A stretch of DNA of 64,000 nt from Xenopus tropicalis (taxonomy: Eukaryota > Chordata > Amphibia > Anura > Pipidae). The notes below the pieces were generated by a model, which was given only the letters and a program-made list of their open reading frames with translations, ran no database searches and had not been told where the DNA came from. A program made the translations under genes and the position numbers. Of this stretch, positions 1 through 10,006 are shown piece by piece. Position 1 is the stretch's first letter; the number at the start of each line of letters is the position of its first letter. Location: contig NC_030678.2 in NCBI RefSeq assembly GCF_000004195.4, forward strand, positions 157,211,547 through 157,275,546, given 5' to 3'.

Positions 1-1170
1 CTTTATTTGGTAGTTTTAGAGATTTTCAGGGTTTTTTTGTTTGTAAGTCCCCAAACTCTAAAACCACTACATCAGAACGTTGATAGATCTGCCCCTAACT
101 GTGCATTTAATCATTGACCAATGAATTCAGGGTCCACCATATTCAGGCCCATCATACTACTGCTAATATACTTATGTATACCCCTTTAAGACAAGGTATG
201 TATGATAACATCAAATTAAATCTTCAGTACATTTCAGAACGCCCTTCTAGGACTTTTATGTCCAAATTAAAGACCATGAAAATTAGACTTCATTATCTCG
301 GGATGACCTCATCCAGCCTTAGAAGCATGGCGGTGCAAAATGATCGTTTCCTAAATGGACAGTTTGATTTATGACAATTTCCTTTAACGGTAATTTAGTT
401 TCAACAGCAACGAACTTCAAAGAATCTCTCATTACAGACTCCTTGACATTAACTCAAAAGGAATCCAAGAATGTTCTCTTCAAACTGTTCTACACAGAGT
501 GTTTGCCAGTCCTTTTTATGAAGATTCCAGCTGTAAATATCTGATCCTATTAAGGGAAGCGCTGATACCGCCGATGTGCCCTGTCACCTCCCATGTTCAA
601 ATAACGACTTTCAAATGGAATGAAGGCATTTTGCTGGGGAAAAGACGAGTATTCCCAAACAAAAGCTTGAGAAGCTTGAATGTGCGCTTATTTATGAAAA
701 ACTTGATCACTTACAAACATGAAAAAAAAACACATTTCAAATGGAGTAAAACTACATTCTATATAAATATAAATCTTGCGTTCTTTTGTTGTCTCCAACT
801 CCCCAGACTCCATTTTATAATTTGAGGATAGAAAGAGGCAGAAAGGAGAAGAAAAAGAGAGAAGCGACATTGTAACATAGAACATAACAATTTAAACACA
901 GGTTCATCAGGTTCAAGATTTTGTGTAAATAAAAGCTGCCTAACTGCCAGTTGATCCAGAGGAAGGCAGAAAACCCCATCTGAAGCCTCTCTAATTTGCC
1001 GCAGAGTGGAAAAAATTCCTTCCTGACTCCAAGATGGCAATCGGACCAGTCCCTGGATCAACTTGTACTAACAGCTGATTTTAGTAGCTCTATATTTTCT
1101 CTTACTAAAAAGTCACCCATCCCTTTCTTAAAGCGACCTTATGTATCTGCCAGCACAACCACTTCAGAGG
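1..1170. other. Non-coding sequence, no recognised repeat
   Basis: I see no gene, RNA gene or recognised repeat here. The short open frames (for example 499-825 on the plus strand) have no recognisable protein motif and lie in A/T-rich sequence. Positions 400-720 could be a strongly decayed LINE remnant, but I cannot align it to a motif with confidence. Confidence 0.4.
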
Positions 1171-1177
1171 TGATCAT

Positions 1178-1535
1178 TAGAGATGAGCAAATTTTTTCGC
1201 CAGGCATGGATTCACAGCGAATTTCCACATTTTGCCATTGGCGAATTGTTTCACGAAACTTCCGTGAAAATTCATCATATTGGGCGCGGTGACGTCAAAA
1301 CGGACGCGGACGCATCAAAATAAGGGTACGGTCGCGTCAAATCGGGCACTGTTGCGGCAAAATTGCCGGCGGTCGCATCAAAAAGCGCAGGCAACAAAAA
1401 AATAAATGCGGGCAACAAATACATAGACACGGGCGACAAACAAAAAAATTGCGCAACAAATGCGTTTTGCAAATTTTTCGCCATTTCGCAAATTTTCTTG
1501 CCGTTTTGTTATGGCAAAGCAAAACAGGACCTCTA
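1178..1535. mobile_element. hAT-type MITE, 'tagtgatgagcgaat' family, diverged copy
   Basis: The left end begins tagagatgagcaaattttt, followed by the family's gcaggcatggattc-type block. The middle is rich in 'cgcgg..gtca' and 'gcgacaa' tracts, and the right end is gaccTCTA. The same order of blocks recurs at 11.2, 18.8, 22.6, 34.9 and 57.2 kb, where the ends are tagtgatg...catcacta. This copy has lost a convincing 8-bp target duplication. The 98- and 69-codon frames crossing it are transposon sequence, not genes. Confidence 0.7.
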
Positions 1536-1721
1536 ATGGGGTATGAACAATCCCAACTTAGCCAGCCTTTCCTTTTAACCTTTCCATACTGTTAGCCAGC
1601 TTAGTTGTTTTTCTTTGAACTGTCTCTCTTTCGCTACTATCGCTTTTGAGCACTAGAGGCCAAAACTACACTGTAAAGTCAGAATAGCAATTTCTGCATC
1701 ATCATTTTAAATCTAAGATGA

Positions 1722-1976
1722 ACCCTTGATACCTTTCTTACTCGTGAGCCACAGTCAAATGTAAAAAGACTTGGAGAGCAACACAAGCACCATAAAAGTT
1801 CATGGAGGTGCCAAATAAGGGCTGTGATTGGCTATTAGGCAGCCTCTATGCACACTATCAGCTTATTTGGTAGTAAATCTTGTTTTTATTCAACCAAAAC
1901 TTGCCCCCAGGTCAGGAAACATCCAAGAGGTTGGGGAGCAACATGTTGCCCTGGAGCCACTGGTTGGGGATTACTG
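1722..1976 (-). mobile_element. hAT-type MITE, CAGTGATCCCCAACC family, minus orientation
   Basis: The sequence reads as the reverse complement of the elements at 16.35, 29.3 and 37.15 kb. It has the blocks 'cgtgagccacagtcaaatgt', 'caacacaagcac', 'gccaaataagggctgtgatt' and 'gagcaacatgttgcc', ending in ggttggggattactg. The left terminus is degraded. The family is assigned to hAT from the CAG-type termini and the 8-bp duplications seen at better-preserved copies in this window. Confidence 0.75.
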
Positions 1977-3500
1977 CTTTAAGACAATAAAGTATTCCCC
2001 CAAGCAGTTCTTGATGTAGGGTCCCTTGGTTTGAAAGTCCTAAGTAACATCATTTGTCATATCAGAGCATATTGAGAAATTATTACCAATTTGGATAGTA
2101 GTCACTCACTGCTAGAAAGTTGAGTTGGGTGCACAGCCCCAAACCTATAGGCACTTAATCATGGGCTAAAGCAAAATGCGTAAGGCTTTTTAAGGACATG
2201 TAAACTAAATAAAGATACTTTTCCTTTTGGCAAAGGTTTGTTTTGTTGCTGTCAAGTATAAAATGCCATATAATACAATAACATGGCACCAGGATGGGAG
2301 TTACTATAGTTTAGCATTTGAAAACTAAGGTCATTTATAAAAGTATAAAATAAAACCAGTATATACTTACAGTAAGCTTGGGTACAATATATTGTGAACC
2401 CTTTAATCTGCTACCCATGCACTATTAAAGTCATGTTTCCCTAGATTGCTCTGTGCTTGTTATGCTATAAATCTGGTTTAATACATTTGCACCTTTGAAC
2501 TGAGCTAGGTGTTAAAACCTGAAGGAAGTAATTACTAAAGCAAACACAAGTCAGTTATGACCTCATTATTACACATTAATGGGGGTGTTGAATGATACTG
2601 CATGATTTATGAATCCCAAAAGGCCAACTGGTTTATATACTATATGTTATACCCAAAGTATAGTATTCACCCACACAAGCATCCTGCCATATGAACGTTC
2701 AGAAACAATAAAGGCAGGGTCTCTGACTGGGAAGGGAAGCCATTCTGTATGACAGAAACATAAGGGGTCGAGCAGACATTTCACATGTAGAGCGACCCTA
2801 TGCAATGGCACTGTTACACACGCAAGCATCTTGGGTGGGACATTTTTCTTTTCTTTACTTCTTCTATGAGTGACAGCATAGTTACTTTGGAAATATAAGC
2901 CCAGGTTCAGCGGCAATTGCTCATTTTTGGCACACTTGAACATGTTTTTATAGAAGCGGCTTAAAGAACTTTAGTGTATTAATGAATATAAAAGGAATGC
3001 CTATGCCAAGGGACAACATATCTAGTGCCTACCAGACTAAAGCAGCTCCATTCACCCTTATTGTTCATTGCTATCACATATTGTATGAGAAAAACTCCTA
3101 ATTCAATTCCAGATTTTCCCACAGAGCCAGATGCAATTCAATGAAAAAAAACTTATCTCATATGAAGTCTATGGGAATAAATGGAACTGAGATAAAAGTT
3201 TTTTCTCCTCAAATTTAATCTTATCCATAAGCTTTAGTGTTATAAACTGTAAAATAATGTTTTTGTGGAACTGAATCTGGACCAGTATATAATAATATCT
3301 ATGATAATGGGGTGATTGAGGTTGGAGACCCATATGGAAGAGCTGTTGGCCAATAGTGTTTATTAAATAGATGCTTGACTTGTATGGTCAGATGATCAGA
3401 TTTTTAAGGAAATAATTATCAAAAACTGAAAGTTTCACTGTATAGGTTTAAAAAATTCCATACACCCGAACCCAGAACAGAGACATGTCCCACAGTTGGT
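1977..3500. other. Non-coding sequence, nothing recognised
   Basis: About 1.5 kb of A/T-rich sequence. I see no gene, no strong internal repeat and no terminal inverted repeat. The frame at 2647-2943 on the minus strand has no recognisable domain and is probably chance. Confidence 0.4.
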
Positions 3501-3501
3501 C

Positions 3502-3694
3502 AGGATTTTCATAACTGGTCAAAGAAGTCATCAAGGCTGGTATATTGCAAAGGTGAGTATTTATTACTAACGTTTCAGTCCTCACTGGGACTTTCGTCAG
3601 GGAATACCCAGTGAGGACTGAAACGTTGGTAATAAATACTCACCGTTGCAATATACCAGCCTTGATGACTTCTTTGACCAGTTATGAAAATCCT
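3502..3694. repeat. Inverted-repeat element, first of two, with hammerhead-like fold
   Basis: The arms at 3502-3588 and 3608-3694 are near-perfect reverse complements centred at 3598. The spacer is asymmetric, because the right arm lacks the 'gacgaaagt' block. The left arm read on the minus strand contains CTGACGA (3594-3600), a hairpin-forming AGTCC/GGACT pair, then GAAAC (3572-3576) and a GTAATAAA tail. This order matches a minimal type I hammerhead core except for one extra A before the hairpin. The downstream tail ('ctctagcaccaagg', then 'ttttggactttata') recurs after the second palindrome, so the two are tandem copies of one family. Confidence 0.7.
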
Positions 3695-3782
3695 TTGAGT
3701 GCTGACATTTACTCCATTTGAAGATTTCTCTGCTCTAGCACCAAGGTATAGATATATTTTTTTTGGAGTGCTTCCCATTTTG

Positions 3783-3786
<4 letters not shown>

Positions 3787-3820
<34 letters not shown>
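3787..3820. repeat. (TA)n microsatellite
   Basis: An uninterrupted alternating TA tract follows the block 'cattttggactttata'. A shorter TA tract follows the equivalent block at 4130-4150. The TA run is therefore probably the 3' tail of this inverted-repeat family rather than an independent microsatellite. Confidence 0.85.
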
Positions 3821-3821
<1 letters not shown>

Positions 3822-4150
3822 CAGGAACGAATGTCAGCACTCTTAGGATTTTCACAAATGGTCAAAAAGTCATAAAGTAATTGCAAGCGGTGAGATTTTA
3901 TTACCAACGTTTCAGTCCTCACTTGGGACTTTCGTCAGGGTATTCCCTGACGAAAGTCCCAAGTGAGGACTGAAACGTTGGTAATAAAATCTCACCGCTT
4001 GCAATTACTTTATGACTTTTTGACCATTTGTGAAAATCCTAAGAGTGCTGACATTCGTTCCTGCTTGTACATTTTTGGCTCTAGCACCAAGGTTTTGATT
4101 ATTGTATGGTGTGCTTCCCACTTTGGACTTTATATATATATATATATATG
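3821..4150. repeat. Inverted-repeat element, second of two, plus tail
   Basis: Arms of about 120 bp run from 3821 to 3940 and from 3945 to 4064, centred at 3942.5 and almost perfectly complementary. The plus-strand right arm has CTGACGA at 3947-3953, a stem AGTCC...GGACT, GAAAC at 3972-3976, loop GTTG and then GTA. The minus-strand left arm carries the same module. After the palindrome comes 'ctctagcaccaagg...ttccc' and a TA tract to 4150, repeating the tail seen at 3728-3820. The frames at 3575-3922 and 3963-4217 share their N-terminal sequence only because of the inverted repeat. Confidence 0.75.
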
Positions 4151-5225
4151 CCCCCTTGTGTTTAAGGATTTCTGTAAGTGGCACACTGGAGCTCCCACAA
4201 TTGAAATCACTAATTAACTATCAGCTACACGGCTGGATCACTTGAACAAAAGCAGATGATTGGCAATAAAGTTGGAGAATTCCACCAATAGATTTCTGAT
4301 ACTTAACCCTCTTGGGATCTTCATCAGAGTTTATATTTTCCCAGCTGAAGGGTAGGAAGGGTTCTTAAATCTGTTCATAGTCTGCATTATACAGTTTTAC
4401 TACATATGACATGTAGTCCATACATTATGATTTATAGGGAAGAATAGTGTGCGGCCTTTAAACCCAGCTATGACTATATGGTCCTAATGCTCTTTCTAAA
4501 ACTACTTCTAAATGTCAGTATTAATATGTGGTGATGAGGTGATGTGTGGCCTTAAAAACTGTATTTTGTAACCTTTCCTTAACACACCATTCATTTTCCA
4601 CTTGTTAAATATAATATCCTCTAACAGGCCTGCACTCTTAACTCTTATTACTCCATGGCTTTGCTAGACATCAGGAATGTGTGAGTGTATCAAAGACTTC
4701 CATTAAGCCAATAAGCATTGAGCACATCTCAAGCGGCTTCTATCCCCTTCTTAATTATTATCGTATTGAACCCAAATAGGCTGACATTATGAAGTGTCCA
4801 GAACATAAAGCAGATAAAGATAGGGATAAGTAATTGGGTTAAATAACTAAAAATGCTAAAATGTCTGCAAGTCAAACAATTCCAAATGTTAGATAGTGAC
4901 GGAGCAGGCCCCAAGCTTCTAATCATATAAATCCATGGAAACATCCCCGCTGCACAGAAGTGTTATTGGAGCTGCCATCAGAACACCGGGGGCTTCGGTA
5001 GCAGATTAGCCACACAGGGCAAAGCCATCACTTTGATTTGCTGTAATTGCAGCAGAACTTTTAAATGAAACCAACCGTTAATATGATGTTCTTTAAGCTT
5101 ATTAAAGCTGCGCTTTTTTAATTCCCCGGAGATCTGCTAATACCTCATAAATAACTCAGCAACAATAAAGCTACATTTTTTATAACACTGTGGAACACAG
5201 AAAAGCATAGATAAAAGGGTGAACA
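4151..5225. other. Non-coding sequence, possible conserved block at 4960-5130
   Basis: No gene or recognised transposon. Positions 4960-5130 look different from their surroundings: no repeat signature, a balanced composition and several ATTA/TAAT homeodomain-type cores (for example in 'agcagattagcc' and 'tgctgtaattgcagc'). This is only a visual impression of possible regulatory DNA. Confidence 0.3.
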
Positions 5226-5318
5226 ATTACCTAGAGAGATAGTAGACAAATAGACAGATAGAAAGATAAATAAATAGATAGATAGATATATAGATAGAGA
5301 GATAGATGATAGATAGAT

Positions 5319-5371
<53 letters not shown>

Positions 5372-5396
5372 GATAGATAGACAGACAGACAGACAA

Positions 5397-5448
<52 letters not shown>

Positions 5449-5457
5449 TAGATAGAT

Positions 5458-5491
<34 letters not shown>

Positions 5492-5642
5492 CAGACAATA
5501 AAAAGATAGATAGATAGACATACAATAGATAGATAGATAGATGATATACAGATAGATAGATAGATAGATAGATAGACAGACAGATAGATAATAGATAGAT
5601 AGACAGACAATAGAAAGATAGATAGACATACAATAGATAGAT

Positions 5643-5688
<46 letters not shown>

Positions 5689-5708
5689 CAGACAGATAGA
5701 CAGAAAAT

Positions 5709-5743
<35 letters not shown>

Positions 5744-5863
5744 CATACAATAGATAGATAGATAGATAGACAGATAGATAGATGATAGACAGACAGACAG
5801 ATAGATAATAGATAGACAGACAGACAATAGAAAGATAGATAGACATACAATAGATAGATAGCT

Positions 5864-5909
<46 letters not shown>

Positions 5910-6018
5910 CAGACAGATAGATAGATGATAGACAGACAGATAGATAATAGATAGATAGACAGACAATAGAAAGATAGATAGACATACAATAGATAGATAG
6001 CTGATGATAGATAGATAT

Positions 6019-6063
<45 letters not shown>

Positions 6064-6135
6064 CAGATAGACAGAAAATAGAAAGATAGATAGATAGATA
6101 GACATACAATAGATAGATAGATAGATAGACATACA

Positions 6136-6167
<32 letters not shown>

Positions 6168-6168
6168 G
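5226..6168. repeat. Large (GATA)n array with GACA and CATACAATA interruptions
   Basis: About 940 bp of GATA units with GACA runs and recurrent interruptions 'gacagacaatagaaag' and 'gacatacaatag'. The block starting at 5577 recurs at about 5932, and 'cagaaaatag' at 5701 recurs at 6072. The array therefore contains a duplicated segment with a period near 355-370 bp. All three minus-strand frames of 272-358 codons here are translations of the four-base repeat (Tyr/Leu/Ser/Ile cycles), not proteins. Confidence 0.97.
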
Positions 6169-6660
6169 CAACTAAATGACAAAAGGGATAGACAGAGAGT
6201 GAGCTGTATATGCTGAGTCAAATAGACAAGCAGAGAATAGATGAATAGAGAGAATAGCAGATATTAATGAATAGTTAGATATAAATAGACAGACAATTGA
6301 AAGCATAGATTGATAATAGCTAGCTATGTGATAGCTATATAAATAGACAAACCCATGGGCATATAGATGGAGAGACAGACTTGTAGAGAGTCACTTAAGG
6401 TAAACAGTTCATTATATCTAGTAGATAGATAAATAGAAGGATAGGGATGTATACAACTGAATGACTAGATGTACACACAGAAAAAAGGTATAGACCTATA
6501 GAAAGTAAGCATAGAGATGGATAGAGATAGAGTGGTTGGCAGAGGGCTACTGTCGATAAACATGCATATTTATAGATGTTTAGATATAATTAAATAGGTG
6601 GCCAGACAAATAGAAAGGTAGATAATAGATAGATATATGGGCATTTATGTAGGTAAATAG
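6169..6660. repeat. Decayed GATA-like flank
   Basis: The sequence stays rich in 'atagat', 'agacag' and 'gatagat' words but with no clean period. It is probably an older, mutated continuation of the GATA array. No gene is seen. Confidence 0.5.
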
Positions 6661-6667
6661 ATCAAAT

Positions 6668-6975
6668 GGGTTGAAAAACTGGAAATGGGAAGACCGAAGT
6701 CCATCAAGTTTGACCCCGCCAAATAAACTTTATACACTCACATATATATCTATATATACTGATATCTATACTAACTGTAGATCTGTATATCCCAAATAGC
6801 CCTGGATACTATGCTTGTTCAAGAACTCATCCAGGCCCCTCTTGGGCATTAGCAGAATCTGCCATTACAACATCCCTATGAAGGGCATTCCCCAACCTCA
6901 CTGCCCTCACCGTGAGAAATCCCCTGTGCTGCTTCAAATGGAAGCTCCGTTCCTCTAATCTAAAGAACGGGTAAT
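6668..6975 (-). pseudogene. CR1-like LINE 3' fragment
   Basis: Read on the minus strand, this encodes a remnant of the C-terminal tail of a CR1-type reverse transcriptase. Its plus-strand blocks 'caagaactcatccaggcccc', 'gggcattccccaacctcac' and 'cttcaaatggaagct' match the better copies at 19.9-20.8 and 37.3-38.0 kb. It is more diverged than those, with small deletions (for example 'ctcttgggcattag' for 'ctcttaaaggcattaa'). It is 5'-truncated near 6975, as is usual for LINE insertions. It separates the two GATA arrays. Confidence 0.85.
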
Positions 6976-7094
6976 GTAATAAGAAGTGAAAAGTTTGCCC
7001 ATATCTACTAACTCACAGTTTTTCAAGCAGATCATTGGTTGCTATGGGTTACTAGACATGCAGCAAACAAGACTGTTTATTACATTCACAGATG

Positions 7095-7298
7095 GACTGG
7101 CATAGATAGATAAACAGCCATATGCATGATGCATGGATAGGTAGAGATAAGTAGATATGTAGACAGATAAATAGAAGGATAAATAGATAGAGATAGATAG
7201 ATGATAGATAGATAGATAGATAGATAGTATATAGGTAGATGATAGACAGATAGATAGATATATAGATGATAGATAGATGATAGCTAGATAGATAGATA

Positions 7299-7344
<46 letters not shown>

Positions 7345-7375
7345 GATAGATAGATAGATTATAGATAGATATATA

Positions 7376-7437
<62 letters not shown>

Positions 7438-7448
7438 TATAGATAGAC
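7095..7448. repeat. Second (GATA)n array
   Basis: About 350 bp of GATA repeats with a few GATATA and GATGATA variants. Minus-strand frames of 132-138 codons are simple translations of the repeat. Together with the 5.2-6.2 kb array and the CR1 fragment between them, this forms one 2.2 kb GATA-rich domain. Confidence 0.95.
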
Positions 7449-7870
7449 AAATGGCCACTGAGGAATGAAATGCTATCTGCTATGCGGTCTGTCAGAGAAT
7501 TTGTCTAAATTGATTTTATTGCTGCGCTCCCATACATCTATTGAACTGTTTGCAGTAAGAGCAGATGGTACAATATATAATGCAAATAAACAGTGAGAGG
7601 CAGAAACGTCAGATATCCACATGCATTAACAGCTGTTCCCTCTTCTGACCATTTATTGTATTTAGTTTCATGCAGAATGGATTGGTGTGAGTTGCATAGC
7701 TTCCAATAGCTGCCCCCTATGCACAAAGCTACGCAAATGATACATTATGCCAAGACATTACACCCTTTGTACTGCTACAAATGTCTTCTTGGCCTCTGGG
7801 CAGATGCCACTAATGCTAGGAATTGCCTGATTGTTAATCTCATGCTTGTTGCTGCTATGAATATATAGGA
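7449..7870. other. Non-coding sequence, nothing recognised
   Basis: No gene or clear repeat. A short stretch 'ttaaagggaaaatatacccc' at 7871 resembles a decayed T2-type transposon end. Confidence 0.35.
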
Positions 7871-7904
7871 TTAAAGGGAAAATATACCCCTGAACACTGC
7901 AGGC

Positions 7905-8216
7905 TAGTGATGTGTGGGTCAACAAAAACTCAACCTGCACCCAAGCCTAACGCACCCAACTGAATACAGCAATCCACTATTTATAGACCTGCACCCAACC
8001 CACCCCATCTCTGACTTCACAAAGGAGACATGGCTGAGCATGCTCACTCCTATAAATAGAGGCTACTGGAGGCAGAAGCAGAGCATAGTAAGGTTGCAGG
8101 CAGGAAGGGCAGAAAGAAAGCTCGGCCTGTACCTCCCCCGTCACCCCCAAACCTTCTGTGGATGTTATCCCAAACCCATGGGTCCGTCGGGTTTCAGCCC
8201 GACCCTCACATCACTA
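7905..8216. mobile_element. hAT-like MITE with TAGTGATGTGTGGGTC ends
   Basis: The terminal inverted repeats are tagtgatgtgtgggtc on the left and gaccctcacatcacta on the right. Possible flanking 8-mers are ctgcaggc and gttaaggc, 5 of 8 matching, so the duplication is weak. The 114-codon frame at 7914-8258 lies inside it and has no recognisable domain. Confidence 0.7.
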
Positions 8217-8404
8217 GTTAAGGCCGTTGCCATTTTAAGCACCAAGGGGATAATGTAATAAAAAGTCTAAAGGCAGTAAATTAAGCAACAGCAGCACTGC
8301 CCAATGGGGCAAGGGGTCAGTTTTGGAGAATGCTACGTCTGAATGCAAGGGCTAAAAAACACTTGCAGAGTTTACAAAAGTTATCAGAGACATTTGAGAC
8401 TGCT

Positions 8405-8755
8405 CTACCTTTTTGGACAAGAAAAGGAGACCTAGCTCGCACACCCCTAGCTCTCCAAACAAAATTAGCGCTCGGTGTACACTGCTTGGAGGGATCGGCA
8501 CCCTCCCACAATCCAGTAGCAACAAAAAAGCACTGGCACTCAGAGCTGCAAAATGGGACAAGCCCTTTAAAAATCTTTATTGCGGAGGTGCAACGTTTCG
8601 GGGCAAAATAACCCCTTTATCAAGCATCTAAAGCATCTGATAAAGGGGTTATTTTGCCCCGAAACGTTGCACCTGTGCAGTAAAGATTTTTAAAGGGCTT
8701 GTCCCATTTTGCAGCTCTGAGTGCCATTGCTTTTTTGTTGCTACCTTTTTGGACA
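8405..8755. mobile_element. Inverted-repeat retroposon with 15-bp target duplication
   Basis: The 15-mer ctacctttttggaca occurs at 8405-8419 and again at 8741-8755, flanking a 321-bp insertion. Inside, 8516-8744 is a long palindrome centred near 8630. The plus-strand right arm has CTGATAA (8637-8643), one A, GGGG...CCCC hairpin, GAAAC (8661-8665), a helix TGCAC/GTGCA (8668-8672 with 8675-8679), then GTA. The left arm carries the same module on the minus strand. A 15-bp perfect duplication suits target-primed retrotransposition rather than a cut-and-paste transposon. The overlapping frames of 64-93 codons are not genes. Confidence 0.75.
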
Positions 8756-8759
8756 CCCA

Positions 8760-9185
8760 TGCACTGCATTAAATTAATCTGATCTGATCATTTGGCCCAT
8801 AAATAAACAATATGCAACATAATTAAGGGGTATGCAGACCCACTAGGAGAGGACCACAGACAAAGATTGATGTGGTCCTTGCCCTCCTGGATTTTCTAAC
8901 CTTCCCAATAAATATCTGGAAATTTTTTGACTGGATATTGGTTAGGGAGGTTCCTACACCTGCCGATGAGCTGGAAGTGCAAATGAAATGAAAGTTTAAT
9001 CCAGACCAGGCAAACAAGGCATTTGACATAGGATTACTTGGTGGTACCAGCTACCGGCACTCATCCCTGCAACACAAGCAGGTTTAAAAGGGAAACACAG
9101 TACACAGATGTACCAGGTCTAGTAACTCATTGTAGCCAATCAGCTTTTATTGTTTCTTGTAAGTTGAATATTAAAAGCAAAGCTT
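8760..9185. other. Non-coding sequence, nothing recognised
   Basis: No gene or clear repeat was recognised. Confidence 0.35.
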
Positions 9186-9192
9186 TAGAGCA

Positions 9193-9330
9193 GGGCTGTC
9201 CAACTGGAGGCCCATAGGCCAGATGTGGCCTTCCAAAGGAGTTTGCTCAAAGGCCCCATAGATTTCCCTGTATAAAATAACCATTGTTATTTAATTTGAC
9301 CCTCAAACATCTTATATGAGAAATCATCGG
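9193..9330. mobile_element. hAT-like element end, CAGGGCTGTCCAACTGG family
   Basis: Starts cagggctgtccaactggagg and continues with 'cccataggccagatgtggcc'. The same family is present at 48.0-48.4 kb, where both ends can be seen. Only the left part is clear here. Confidence 0.6.
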
Positions 9331-10005
9331 CCCATCAGGTGTAAGTGCTACTTAATGGTGGGTGGGTACTGAATAACTGCATTCCGTAATCATGTGGAGG
9401 ACTTGCTGTGCCATCTGGGTATTTCCCCAATGTAATCTCTAACTCTCACACATCTATTTAACGCTACCTGTACATTTTATTTCCCTTTTACAATGTCTGT
9501 ACCAGCGACAGATTTCATTTATTTGTAATGTCTATACCAGGAATTCATAATATTTCGCTTTTGTAATGTCTGCACAAAGTTTACAGATTTAGGATAATTT
9601 AAGCAATAACTTCTCGGAGAAGAAGCGTGCCAGAGAATTGGGCCGGGCTGTTCATTCCCGTATTCTGCGCGTCTCTGCAGCTTTCATTCTGGAACATGGA
9701 GACACAAGAGGGCAGAGTTGATCCAGTTTCTCCGTTCCTTCCTCTCCCGCACTGCAAAAACAAATTACAGATATTAAGAAAAGATAGTACTGGGCATTTA
9801 TATGGAAATTGACCATTAGAACCAACCTGAAAGCAAAAAGAACCTCTTTTTATGATTTAATTGGAAGGACAAAGAAATGAGTTGAGCTGGAAGGGCCTCT
9901 GTCCTTTGAGATTCGCAAACACTGTGGTTAATTCACTCTCTGCATTTTATTAGCAAAAAATGTATATATTTGTCATTCACAAAATACTGTTTTGGTATCA
10001 ATAAT
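9331..10005. other. Non-coding sequence, nothing recognised
   Basis: No transposon signature. Three short direct similarities ('acaatgtctgtacca', 'taatgtctatacca', 'taatgtctgcacaa') occur between 9490 and 9580, suggesting a small decayed tandem duplication. The 61-codon frame at 9627 has no recognisable domain. Confidence 0.35.
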
Positions 10006-10006
10006 A

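Noticed and set aside
114..374. 86-codon plus frame near the window start
   Set aside because: No recognisable motif, and flanking sequence gives no support. A decayed LINE origin is possible but not demonstrable.
5145..6221. Minus-strand open frames of 272-358 codons rich in Leu, Ser, Ile and Tyr
   Set aside because: They are translations of the GATA/TATC microsatellite in all three minus frames and have no independent coding evidence.
7042..7458. Minus-strand frames of 132-138 codons
   Set aside because: Same cause: translation of the second GATA array.
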